Below are positions 25,089-32,811 of a stretch of DNA of 34,280 bases, in pieces. Positions within the stretch are counted from its first letter, which is position 1; every line of letters begins with the position of its first letter. Origin of the DNA: Spirochaetaceae bacterium. Its GTDB lineage: Bacteria; Spirochaetota; Spirochaetia; Treponematales; Breznakiellaceae. A model generated the notes under the pieces. It was given only the letters and a program-made list of their open reading frames with translations. It searched no databases and had not been told where the DNA came from. The stretch lies in assembly GCA_031281945.1 (NCBI GenBank), contig JAITER010000060.1, positions 1-34,280 on the forward strand. Reading direction: 5' to 3'. The translations under genes were made by a program, and so were the position numbers.

Positions 25089-25232
25089 ATGAGCGAAACT
25101 ATTCTAAAAAACGTGCTTTCGTCTTTGGATATGATGTGGAAAGGCATGGCGGGGCTTTTTATAGTATGCGGGGGCGTTTCCATAATCATGATGATAATTA
25201 CAAAATTGATTAAAAGCAAAGGATCTAAATGA
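25089..25232 (+). CDS. OadG-related small membrane subunit, 47 residues
   Basis: A short gene with a strong TAGGAGGA ribosome binding site eight bases before ATG 25089. The 47-residue product begins MSETILKNVLSSLDMMWKGM, then has one hydrophobic helix (AGLFIVCGGVSIIMMIITKL) and a basic end KSKGSK. The N-terminal helix with W-K-G-M and a single membrane span are how OadG (gamma) subunits begin, but the zinc-binding and proline-rich tail of ordinary OadG (about 80 residues) is missing. It is the likely partner that stabilises OadB, as it lies 13 bases downstream in the same transcript. Function is inferred from position and helix pattern. Confidence 0.8.
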   Translation: MSETILKNVLSSLDMMWKGMAGLFIVCGGVSIIMMIITKLIKSKGSK

Positions 25233-25259
25233 CAAATTCATTCTTGTTTTGAACGCCGG

Positions 25260-25290
25260 CGCGCCTTTATTAGGGCGCGTTTTTTGTTTT
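25260..25290 (+). terminator. Rho-independent terminator of the oadB-oadG pair
   Basis: CGCGCC (25260-25265) pairs with GGCGCG (25274-25279) and is followed by TTTTTTGTTTTT, 27 bases after the small gene's stop. Confidence 0.85.
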
Positions 25291-25308
25291 TATTCCTTAT
25301 GCAAGGCT

Positions 25309-25323
25309 GGGGGGGGGGGGGGG
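25309..25323. repeat. Poly-G tract, 15 bases
   Basis: Uninterrupted 15 G on the plus strand, between the oad terminator and the repeat-rich exported protein gene, 56 bases before its TTG start. It lies where that gene's promoter must be, since the preceding transcript is terminated. Confidence 0.95.
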
Positions 25324-25379
25324 ATTCGCTTGATTTTAAAGCCGTAAATGTTTAGTTTTAAAAGACGGAGGGTTGAAAG

Positions 25380-26756
25380 TTGCGGATTAAAATAGAATTC
25401 GCCGCTTTGCTATTTTTTGTTTTTCTTTTTTACGATTGTTCCGGGCAAATTGAGGAGCCGCAATCAAAGGGCGAGGAATCCGGTTCTTCGCCTGCTTCTG
25501 GAGAAGATGAAATTTTTGTGGATTTCGACCCCAACGGCGGAATTTGGAGAGAAAACGGAACGAGCGCAAGGCAAAGAATTAAAGAAGACGGGACGGTGGA
25601 TTTTCCTGTTTACAACCCTATTTTTAATAATTTTGTGTTTATAGGCTGGATTTATGAAAAAACGCAGCCTATGAGCGCAGGCTCCAATACGCTGGACGTA
25701 GAATTTTTTAAAAAAAGCTCCGAAGTGACGAGTTCAATGACCGTTTACGCGCTGTGGCAGGAAGCCGGCCAAAATTACCGGACGGCCCTGTTTATGACGG
25801 GTGAAGAAGGGATTTTGTACGATATTCAATACGCTTACGAAATAGACGGCTATATGCTTAAATCTTTGCCGAATTTTGGGTCGAAACCGCATTATTACAA
25901 CGACGGGCGCTGGTGGACGGAAGCGTCCGGCGGAGAAATATTCACCGTGGATACAGTTTTGGAAAAAAATGAAACAACGCTTTACCCGCACTGGTATCCA
26001 AATATTTATGTAATTAAATTTTTTGTTGAGGAAAGTTCGCAGGAGTACGACGTTAAAACTTTTATTTATCCTGACACAACTTTTAAAGATTTTCCCACGC
26101 GGCCTAATGACAAGGAGGGCTATATTTTTGAAGGCTGGTCTTTAAAGCGGTCTTGGGCCGCGCTTAAACCCAACGAGGAAATTTTGGAGGGCGTCTTAAA
26201 AGAAGGCGACGCCATAAACGAAAATGTGTTCGCTTATGGAATTTGGCGCGCCGTCCCCAACAATTCAAAAATAATACGGTTTTATAAACATAAAGACGGG
26301 GAAATGCTTACGGCGCGTTTTCCTTCATTCCTTAAAGACGGTTTGTACATCGCAAATTTCGCGATTCCGCAAACCCCGGAACGCGCCGGCTATTTTTGCG
26401 ATGGAAAATGGTACACCGACCCGGAAGGCGGGAGCGTTATTACAAGATACGCGCTTGTTTCCGAAGACTTAAACTTGTATCCGCATTGGGTTGGCGAAAC
26501 TTTTAAAGTGTTTTTGCACGCCAACGAAGGCGGCGAATCCTATTTTCTGGCTTCCGCCACCTACCCGAACAGCCTGGGCCCGGTGTTCCCGAATATAATA
26601 AGGGAAGGGTATACGCTGGAAGGCTGGTATTCGCGCCAATTCCCGCCTATAGAAGCCGGACAAGAAATTACGGATGAGTACGATTCATATAAAATAGATG
26701 AAACCGCGGTTATTGACGGCGAAACCCATCTGTACGCGCTCTGGCGCGCGAATTAG
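25380..26756 (+). CDS. Exported repeat protein (Listeria-Bacteroides/InlB B-repeat type)
   Basis: A 458-residue protein starting at TTG; GGAGG eight bases upstream supports it. The N-terminus is an export signal (IEFAALLFFVFLFYDCSG). Cys20 could be lipidated, though Tyr-Asp before it makes a poor lipobox. The rest is about five modules of roughly 80 residues that follow the Flg_new (PF09479) pattern: an F-x-P-N-G-G start, then G-Y-x-x-x-G-W, closing with Y-A-L-W or Y-P-H-W. Examples are VDFDPNGG near 48, GYIFEGWS near 247, GYTLEGWYS near 422 and LYALW at the end. Such repeats are common in surface adhesin-like proteins of gut bacteria. Its upstream poly-G tract suggests switching of expression. 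The ligand is unknown. Confidence 0.75.
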   Translation: MRIKIEFAALLFFVFLFYDCSGQIEEPQSKGEESGSSPASGEDEIFVDFDPNGGIWRENGTSARQRIKEDGTVDFPVYNPIFNNFVFIGWIYEKTQPMSAGSNTLDVEFFKKSSEVTSSMTVYALWQEAGQNYRTALFMTGEEGILYDIQYAYEIDGYMLKSLPNFGSKPHYYNDGRWWTEASGGEIFTVDTVLEKNETTLYPHWYPNIYVIKFFVEESSQEYDVKTFIYPDTTFKDFPTRPNDKEGYIFEGWSLKRSWAALKPNEEILEGVLKEGDAINENVFAYGIWRAVPNNSKIIRFYKHKDGEMLTARFPSFLKDGLYIANFAIPQTPERAGYFCDGKWYTDPEGGSVITRYALVSEDLNLYPHWVGETFKVFLHANEGGESYFLASATYPNSLGPVFPNIIREGYTLEGWYSRQFPPIEAGQEITDEYDSYKIDETAVIDGETHLYALWRAN

Positions 26757-26815
26757 CGCCTTTATAACGAAACGGCGCGGCGGCGAACCCGTTAAAATTT
26801 AACAAGGAGGGCTGT

Positions 26816-27853
26816 GTGAATACTGTTCCGCTGGAAAAGGCCGTAGGGCGCGCTCTTTGCCACGATTTAACGCGCATAGTTCCCGGAGAAATGAAAGGGG
26901 CTCAATTTAAAAAAGGTTACATCATAAAAGAAGAAGACCTTCCCATGTTGCGTTCCATGGGCAAACTTAATATTTACACTATGGAAAGAAAGGCCGGCAT
27001 GGTTCACGAAGAAGAAGCGGCGGAGGCTTTGGCCGCGCTTTGCCGGGGGCCTTTGACTCTGCAATCTGAATGTAAAGAAGGTAAAATAGAACTGTTCGCG
27101 CAAGAAGACGGTTTTTTTGACGTGGACGTAGAGGCTGTGAATAAAATCAACGCCCTTGGGAATTTGGCGGTGGTTACAAGACGGCCTTTTACGGCTGTAA
27201 AAAAAGGCTGGAAGCTTGCGGCTGTAAAAGCCATTCCGCTTTTCGCGCCGGAAAAGCTGCTTTCCCGCGCTGCTTCCATAGCGAAAAACGGCCCGCTTTG
27301 TTCCGTGCTGCCATTCACCGTTAAAAACGCCTGCGTCATTACAACTGGGAGCGAAACCGCGAGCGGCCTTGTAAAAGACGAGTTTACTCCGGTTTTAACG
27401 TCAAAATTAGAAGCTTTCGGTATAAAAACCATTTTTTCGGTAAAAACCGGCGATTCAACGGAATCTATATTAAAGGCGGTAAACGACGGGAGGGCGGCGT
27501 TAAAAGAAGCGGCTGGAGGCGGCCTTATACTTTGTTCCGGCGGAATGAGCGTAGATCCGGACGATAAAACGCCCGCCGCTATAAAAAAAACAGGCGCCCG
27601 CGTTGTAATATACGGCGTTCCAGTCTTTCCCGGCGCTATGTTTATGCTGTCTTATCTGGACGGCGGCGTTCCGCTGGCCGGAATCCCAGCCTGCGCTATG
27701 TTTTGTAAAACTACGGTTTTTGACGCGGCGCTGCCGGCCCTCGCCGCCGGCAAGCGCCTTAAACGAAAAGATTTTACCCGCATGGGAGCGGGCGGTCTTT
27801 GCCTAAACTGCCCCCAGTGCGTTTTTCCCGCCTGCTCTTTCGCGAGCCTGTAA
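26816..27853 (+). CDS. MoeA-like molybdopterin-binding protein with C-terminal cysteine cluster
   Basis: A 345-residue cytosolic protein of the MoeA-like, MoCF-biosynth family. The N-terminal part (LCHDLTRIVPGEMKGAQFKK, IIKEEDLPML) resembles MoeA-related domains. The MoCF domain contains VITTGSETASGLVKDEF, the GGMSVDPDDKTP loop that binds the cofactor, and GVPVFPGAMFMLSY. The end carries four cysteines (329, 332, 335 and 340) in CLNCPQCVFPAC, a likely metal site. Relatives are found beside molybdenum-cofactor and formate dehydrogenase genes, yet no such gene is here. GTG is the start, five bases after AGGAGG. The exact step in cofactor synthesis or delivery cannot be told. Confidence 0.85.
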   Translation: MNTVPLEKAVGRALCHDLTRIVPGEMKGAQFKKGYIIKEEDLPMLRSMGKLNIYTMERKAGMVHEEEAAEALAALCRGPLTLQSECKEGKIELFAQEDGFFDVDVEAVNKINALGNLAVVTRRPFTAVKKGWKLAAVKAIPLFAPEKLLSRAASIAKNGPLCSVLPFTVKNACVITTGSETASGLVKDEFTPVLTSKLEAFGIKTIFSVKTGDSTESILKAVNDGRAALKEAAGGGLILCSGGMSVDPDDKTPAAIKKTGARVVIYGVPVFPGAMFMLSYLDGGVPLAGIPACAMFCKTTVFDAALPALAAGKRLKRKDFTRMGAGGLCLNCPQCVFPACSFASL

Positions 27854-27890
27854 AACGCCCGCCCTCGCCGCCGGGACGCCACGCGCAACC

Positions 27891-28886
27891 TTATAGGCTG
27901 GTTTCCAAAACCGAACAACGTCCTGTTATGCTTATGTTTGAATTTAGGATTGCGGGGACAAGTATTGTGGAGCCTTTTTTTAACGGCGCGGTTTTTCCGC
28001 AGGCGTTTAACACGGCTTCCCCGTCTATGCACATATAAACGGCGAAGGCGCCTGTTTTTGTTAAATCGCGTTTTACCAGCGAAACGGGTTTTATAAAGTT
28101 AACGGTAAAATAAGGGCAGACGGCTATAGCCGCGACGCCGTCTTCAATTTCTTTGTAATTGATTTTGCAAGACGCGGCGTTTTCAAAATTCACCACATCG
28201 AAAGATTGTTCTATATGCAGTTCGCGTTTTACGCCGTTTTCATCTTTACGGTTGTAGTCGTAGATTCGGTATGTAATGTCCGAAGACTGCTGTATTTCGG
28301 CGACTAAAACGCCGGCTCCAATACCGTGAACCGTTCCAGAGGGAATAAAAAAAGCGTCCCCCTTTTTTACGACTTCTTTTTGCAAAACTTCTTCCAGGCG
28401 GCCATTTAAAACTAAATCACGGTACTCCGCCGCGTTTGTTTGGCGGGAAAAGCCCGCGAAAAGTTTAGAGCGGGGCTCCGCGTCCGCCACAAACCACATT
28501 TCCGTTTTACCGGCGCAACCGTGCCTTTGTTTGGCCGCAACGTCGTCCGGGTGAACCTGAACGGAAAGGTCGTCCCGCGCGTCTATAAATTTAAACAAAA
28601 GCGGAAAATCATTTTTATTTTTTACGCGCGGTTTTTCGCCTAAAAGTTCCGTCCCGTATAAATCTATAAGTTCCGTTAAAAGTTTTCCTTTTAACGGGCC
28701 GTTTTTAACCCGCGAAACGTTTTCCGCCTGGCCGGAAAGCTCCCAGCTTTCGCCTATTGATTCTTCCAAAAAGTCTTTATTCCAGTCCTGTTTTAATTTG
28801 TTTCCGCCCCAGATTCTTTTTTTTGGGATGGGAATAAATTCCAAAGGGTATAAATCTGTCTTTTTCGTGGTTTTTGAATCGCCCAT
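27891..28886 (-). CDS. manA: Mannose-6-phosphate isomerase, class I
   Basis: A 331-residue short-form ManA that interconverts mannose-6-P and fructose-6-P. The zinc ligands are Gln110 and His112 (LSVQVHPDD), Glu129 (KTEMWFV) and His187 (PSGTVHGIG). The family motif KRIWGGNKL lies near residue 24. It starts one base beyond the GH1 gene stop, so the two are translationally linked. As the last gene of the PTS operon it would feed mannose-6-P to glycolysis, or supply mannose-6-P for GDP-mannose. Confidence 0.95.
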   Translation of the reverse strand: MGDSKTTKKTDLYPLEFIPIPKKRIWGGNKLKQDWNKDFLEESIGESWELSGQAENVSRVKNGPLKGKLLTELIDLYGTELLGEKPRVKNKNDFPLLFKFIDARDDLSVQVHPDDVAAKQRHGCAGKTEMWFVADAEPRSKLFAGFSRQTNAAEYRDLVLNGRLEEVLQKEVVKKGDAFFIPSGTVHGIGAGVLVAEIQQSSDITYRIYDYNRKDENGVKRELHIEQSFDVVNFENAASCKINYKEIEDGVAAIAVCPYFTVNFIKPVSLVKRDLTKTGAFAVYMCIDGEAVLNACGKTAPLKKGSTILVPAILNSNISITGRCSVLETSL

Positions 28887-28887
28887 T

Positions 28888-30285
28888 TTAAAACCCGTTG
28901 TTTTTGGCGGTTTCTTTAATCCACCAGCCTGATTTTTTTATCGTTCTTTTTTGCGATTCTAAATCCACTGAGATGTAACCGTAGCGGTTTTTATATGCGT
29001 TATTCCACGACCAGCAGTCAAAAGCGGTCCAAGCGTGAAACCCGAAACATTTGGAGCCTTCTTCTATAGCTTTATGAAGATAAATTAAATGCTCTTTATA
29101 AAAATCTATACGATAGTCGTCTTGTATAACCCCGTTTTCGTCCATAAATCTTTCCTCGCCTTCCACGCCCATACCGTTTTCGGAAACGTACCAGGGCAGG
29201 CCGGGGTATTTGTTTTTAATGTTTATCGCTATGTCGTACATCGCTTTGGGGTATATTTCCCAGCCCCTGTAGGGGTTTATTCTTTTTTGCGGCCAGTCGT
29301 ATTCTTCAAAATATACATCCGGCGTCCATTCAGAGCGGAGCTCTTGGGGAAGCGGGCTTTTGCGCGCCGCAACTCTTTTTGGGTGGTAATAGTTCACTCC
29401 CAAGAAATCGACCTTGCCGGACTGGAAAATTTCATTTTCGCCGTCTTGGGCCTTCCAGAGAACGCCGTCTTTTTTAAGCGTTTCCACAAGGGCGGGGGGG
29501 AAAACTCCCGCGCAGGCCGGGTCTAAAAAAGAATTGTTAAAGAAATCATCGGCGAAAGCGCCGGCTTTTTTATCTTCATCGGAGTCCGAGGCTGTATAAG
29601 CCGGCGTCAAGTTTAGGATGACGCCTATTTCGCCGCCTTTTATGTTTTCTTCGCGGAACGCCCGTATTGTTTTGGCTGAGGCGAGCGCCAAATTATGCAT
29701 GATTTGAACGGCTTCCGCGCCTTTGCCTTTATAGTTTGGGTAATGGAAGCCGTAAAGCCAGCCCGCTTCCGGTTGAACCATAGGTTCGTTTATCACCGTC
29801 CAGTATTTAACCCTGTCGCCGAATAGTTTAAATGCGGCGCGGGCGAACAACACGAATAAATCCACCGTTTTTTCGCCGCTCCAGCCGCCGTATTTTTGAA
29901 ACAGTTCCAGCGGCATATCAAAATGATACAGGTTGATTACAGGCAGAACGCCGTGTTTCAAAAAGGCGTCTATCAGTTTGTTGTAAAAAGCGGCGCCTTC
30001 TTTGTTTACCTTTCCGGTTTCAAAGTCGTCGATTAAGCGGGTCCATTGTATGCTTGTTCTAAATGAATTTAAGCCTATAGATTTGATTAATTTTAAATCT
30101 TCATCGTAACGTGTAAAAAATTCGCTTGCGCGATCCGGCCCTACGCGGTTAAAAAAAACTTCCGGCTCTTTTTTAAACCAGTAGTCCATAAGGTTTAGAT
30201 GGGCTTTGTTAAAAAAACCTTCCGTTTGCGGCCCGGACGAAGCCGCGCCCCACCAAAAATTTTTGGGGAAAGCGTATTGAATCAT
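28888..30285 (-). CDS. GH1 glycosidase, probable 6-phospho-beta-glycosidase
   Basis: A 465-residue glycoside hydrolase family 1 enzyme, normal length, no signal peptide, so cytosolic. The acid/base is Glu167 (TVINEP) and the nucleophile Glu369 (YVSENGMG). Substrate-phosphate recognition is judged from the C-terminal loop DCWSWNNAYKNRYGY. Ser426 replaces the Glu that non-phospho enzymes carry, and Tyr435 is kept, but the usual Lys is Asn433 with Lys432 beside it. With PTS IIB and IIC upstream, a phosphorylated disaccharide is the likely substrate. GGAG precedes the ATG. Beta-glucoside, cellobiose, lactose or a beta-mannoside cannot be told apart; adjacent manA makes mannose-containing sugars worth considering. 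Confidence 0.88.
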   Translation of the reverse strand: MIQYAFPKNFWWGAASSGPQTEGFFNKAHLNLMDYWFKKEPEVFFNRVGPDRASEFFTRYDEDLKLIKSIGLNSFRTSIQWTRLIDDFETGKVNKEGAAFYNKLIDAFLKHGVLPVINLYHFDMPLELFQKYGGWSGEKTVDLFVLFARAAFKLFGDRVKYWTVINEPMVQPEAGWLYGFHYPNYKGKGAEAVQIMHNLALASAKTIRAFREENIKGGEIGVILNLTPAYTASDSDEDKKAGAFADDFFNNSFLDPACAGVFPPALVETLKKDGVLWKAQDGENEIFQSGKVDFLGVNYYHPKRVAARKSPLPQELRSEWTPDVYFEEYDWPQKRINPYRGWEIYPKAMYDIAINIKNKYPGLPWYVSENGMGVEGEERFMDENGVIQDDYRIDFYKEHLIYLHKAIEEGSKCFGFHAWTAFDCWSWNNAYKNRYGYISVDLESQKRTIKKSGWWIKETAKNNGF

Positions 30286-30350
30286 AACTCCTCCTTTGCG
30301 CCTTTTATAACGAAAAAATGGCGGCCAAATCCGCTGTTTTTACCTGTATC

Positions 30351-30488
30351 TTTAAGACGCGAAGCGTCTTAAATCCCCGCGCAATGGGATAGGAGCGGGA
30401 ATTTCCCATAAATCCGCCAGCCGGATTTATGGGAAATTTTAGCGGATAGCCCGGTTTTTAGCCGTCCGTTTTAACGGACGGCTAAAAA
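30351..30488 (-). repeat. Three large perfect hairpins inside the PTS operon
   Basis: In the 223-base gap between IIC and GH1 lie three strong inverted repeats. One is TTTAAGACGC-GAA-GCGTCTTAAA (30351-30373, 10-bp arms). The second has 17-bp perfect arms (30400-30416 with 30422-30438) around a five-base loop. The third has 16-base arms (30455-30470 with 30473-30488) meeting at two bases. The last begins with T5 and ends with A5, so it is not a classical terminator. They would form in the transcript between two genes of one operon and could set their relative expression, stabilise mRNA, or be insertion remnants. Confidence 0.85.
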
Positions 30489-30508
30489 TGCGCCCTTATA
30501 CTGAAAAA

Positions 30509-31885
30509 TTAGAGAGTTTTCTCTAAAGCTTCTTTTTCTTTTTCCGCGGTGGCGTTGGCCGCTTTTACAAACGGAATAAAGATGAGCACATCTATGGCTA
30601 CGCATAAAAGCTGGTATAAACCGCCCATAATTGAGCCCGTCCCTATAATCCCGCCAAAGAATTGCGGCATAGTCCAGGGAACCACGTATTTAAACACCGG
30701 CATTATCCCGCCGCTTATTAACAGGAAGCCTATAACCGTGTTTAGAAGCGGGGATATTACATAAGGTATTAAAAGCAGGGGGTTTAACACAATAGGTATT
30801 CCGAAAGCGAGCGGCTCCTGAATATTGAACAGCATGGCCGGCATACCGAGTTTGGAGACCGCCTTCCAGTCGTCTCTTTTAGAAACTATAAATATCGCTA
30901 TAGGCAGGGCTATCATGTAGCCAAGCGTTGCTTCAAAGAAGCCGTTGGTGAATATGTAGGCGGCTTCCCCCGTCTGGTTTGCGAGCTGGGCCGGTAAATA
31001 CACCATGTTTTGAATAACGGCGGTTACGTTGTGGCCGTGTATACCGAACCACCAGAAAAACCACGCCAAAAACTGATAGGCGAGCGCGAAGCCCAAACCT
31101 TGCGAGAAGTTCATAAGCGGCGCCTGCAAAATGCCGTACAGCACGTCGTTAATCGCCGGTTTTCCTATCCATGTAAGGAAGGACTGGATGAATGTAACCA
31201 CGAACAGCGTTATTATGGCCGGAATTACAACGGCGAAAGATTTGGACACGGCTCCCGGCACGCTGTCCGGCAGTTTAATTGTTAGTTTCGGCGTTTTGGT
31301 GAGTTTTACAAACATCCATGTAACAAAGGTTGTAACGATAATTGATGTAAGCACCGCTGAACTGCCAAAGTAAGACATGGGGAAGCCGGCTACGGAGGCG
31401 GATTCGAATGCGCCGGAAGGGTTCTGGACGAAGGTTTTAATTGAATGCGGCGTTACAAGCAGGTAGGACGCGAGTGAAACCGCCGCTGGAAGCAGGGGCT
31501 CCGTGCTTTTCCACATTTTGGCGAGCCTGTAACCGAACACAAAACTTAACAGGAGTGAAAAAATTCCGAAAGTTACGTTTACAACGGCTCCGCAAAGGCC
31601 CTGTATTTTGCGGCATACATCCACAAAAGCGCTTGCGGCGTATGCGTCCCCCGCCAAACCGCCTGAAAAAAACTTGCCCAAATTAAGGCCGCCGTCCCCC
31701 AAAATTGTGCCGAACGGTTCAAAAACAACCCAGTTAAGGATGCCGAACAGGGAGCCTACGATAATGAAGGTTACAAGCGTGCTGAAAGAATCCCTCATAC
31801 ATAGCAGGTAACGGTTGCTTGAAACAACGTTTGCGAGCGGCATAAGCATCTGTTCAACTTTGTCTATCGTTTTTTGCATCGACAT
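30509..31885 (-). CDS. celB: PTS lactose/cellobiose-type IIC permease
   Basis: A 458-residue membrane component of a PTS lactose/cellobiose-family permease with about ten hydrophobic spans. It imports the sugar while IIB phosphorylates it. Family features are the RYLLCMRDSFSTLVTFIIVG start, the WFFWWFGIHGHNVTAVIQNM segment in the second half and the LFNIQEPLAFGIPIVLNP block with the substrate Glu in N-I-Q-E-P. It follows IIB by 14 bases. Two ATGs lie two codons apart (MSMQ). The symbol follows the family name and does not prove cellobiose. The IIA subunit is not in the window. Confidence 0.93.
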   Translation of the reverse strand: MSMQKTIDKVEQMLMPLANVVSSNRYLLCMRDSFSTLVTFIIVGSLFGILNWVVFEPFGTILGDGGLNLGKFFSGGLAGDAYAASAFVDVCRKIQGLCGAVVNVTFGIFSLLLSFVFGYRLAKMWKSTEPLLPAAVSLASYLLVTPHSIKTFVQNPSGAFESASVAGFPMSYFGSSAVLTSIIVTTFVTWMFVKLTKTPKLTIKLPDSVPGAVSKSFAVVIPAIITLFVVTFIQSFLTWIGKPAINDVLYGILQAPLMNFSQGLGFALAYQFLAWFFWWFGIHGHNVTAVIQNMVYLPAQLANQTGEAAYIFTNGFFEATLGYMIALPIAIFIVSKRDDWKAVSKLGMPAMLFNIQEPLAFGIPIVLNPLLLIPYVISPLLNTVIGFLLISGGIMPVFKYVVPWTMPQFFGGIIGTGSIMGGLYQLLCVAIDVLIFIPFVKAANATAEKEKEALEKTL

Positions 31886-31899
31886 AAACGCCCCCTTGT

Positions 31900-32205
31900 T
31901 TATAACTTAAGCTCTACGGCTTGTTTTAAAACGGCCTCGCCGTTAATCGTTCCGTAATGCTTCATATCAATTAAAGCGACCGGCGCCCTCCCGTTCACCA
32001 CTTTTTCAATGTTGGGCCTCATGTGCCTTATCTGCGGGCCGACCAGCACGCAGTCGATTTTTTCTTTGGAAATTAAATCTTCCAGCACTTCCACGGAATA
32101 GGCGGCTATATCCGCTTCAATCCCCTTTTCCGCCGCTACTTTTTGCATCTTTTGAACCAGCACCGAAGTAGACATCCCCGCGTTGCACACCAAAACAATT
32201 CTCAT
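31900..32205 (-). CDS. celA: PTS lactose/cellobiose-type IIB
   Basis: A 101-residue soluble IIB subunit. The phosphorylated cysteine is Cys7 in VCNAGMSTS, right after the first strand (MRIVLV). The remainder fits the small alpha/beta IIB fold, with VLVGPQIRHM in the middle. It carries phosphate from IIA to the sugar bound by IIC. GAGGT lies before the ATG. It heads the operon IIB-IIC-GH1-manA; no regulator gene is next to it. Confidence 0.94.
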   Translation of the reverse strand: MRIVLVCNAGMSTSVLVQKMQKVAAEKGIEADIAAYSVEVLEDLISKEKIDCVLVGPQIRHMRPNIEKVVNGRAPVALIDMKHYGTINGEAVLKQAVELKL

Positions 32206-32469
32206 AAATTTACCTCGCGTTTTTAGTTTTCCGGCTTCTAAGAAACCGGTTTACGCCCATATATCCGCGGGCGTTGCGGAATTAAACACTAACTAGAGCT
32301 ACGCCGGAACGGAAGTTTCCGCGGGTCAAGCAGGCCAAGCCCTGCCAAATACGCCCGCCCTGCTTAACTCAATTGGCCCGGCCAACCGGTTTTAGTTTTA
32401 TTCCATAAGGCGTTCTTAAAATTGCCCTGAAATCTGCAAAACGCGGTTTGGCGCCTCCGGTTCAGCCCT

Positions 32470-32509
32470 TTAAAACACAAAAAACACAGACGCCAAAAAG
32501 CCTGTGTTT
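32470..32509 (-). terminator. Terminator of the membrane-protein transcript
   Basis: On the minus strand AAACACAG and CTGTGTTT form an 8-bp stem (32509-32502 with 32489-32482), followed by TTTTTGTGTTTT. It lies about 300 bases after the stop of the membrane-protein gene, just before the PTS promoter region. Confidence 0.6.
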
Positions 32510-32575
32510 CACGTAAAAAATTAGCGAATATAATTTATAATTTGTCTGTAAGTTGTTATATATTAAGCAATTAGC

Positions 32576-32591
32576 GGGGGGGGGGGGGGGG
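32576..32591. repeat. Poly-G tract, 16 bases
   Basis: Uninterrupted 16 G on the plus strand, in the 605-base gap between two minus-strand genes, about 220 bases downstream of the membrane-protein stop and 370 bases upstream of IIB. Confidence 0.95.
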
Positions 32592-32760
32592 TAATGCATA
32601 CCGCGCAACTCTTTAAAAGCCGGTTTTTGGAAAATTGAAAAGCTTTTTAAACCGCTCATAAATTTACAGTCCTTTTTTTTCAAGCTTTTATATTTTAGGC
32701 GCGTACGAAAAAGCGGATGCGATGCGGCGCAGCTTTTTCACCGCCCGCCTGTTCATCCTT

Positions 32761-32811
32761 AATGTCAGCGTTCTCTTCCGGCGCACACCGTTAAAAGGGA
32801 ACGCTGACATT
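32761..32811 (-). repeat. 13-bp stem-loop at the membrane-protein stop
   Basis: AATGTCAGCGTTC (32761-32773) and GAACGCTGACATT (32799-32811) are perfect inverted repeats around 25 bases. On the minus strand the stem starts at the stop codon. No T run follows, so it may stabilise the 3' end rather than terminate transcription. Confidence 0.6.

Larger units (their letters stand above)
32206..32810. other. Long intergenic region before the PTS operon
   Basis: No confident gene. It holds the upstream region of IIB (32206-32460), with scattered short dyads such as AAGCAGG (32328) and CCTGCTT (32359), a minus-strand terminator near 32482-32509, the 16-base poly-G tract, an 8-bp pair GAAAAAGC/GCTTTTTC (32707-32714 with 32732-32739) and a stem-loop abutting the next gene. 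A minus-strand frame through the tract (about 32462-32659) would encode a run of prolines; it is not convincing as a gene. Confidence 0.45.

Noticed and set aside
30455-30488. Bidirectional terminator between IIC and GH1
   Set aside because: The T run precedes and the A run follows the stem on both strands, so no U run follows the hairpin in either direction.
32462-32683. Small minus-strand frame whose proline run is encoded by the poly-G tract
   Set aside because: It begins at TTG without a ribosome binding site, and overlaps the predicted terminator; more likely non-coding.
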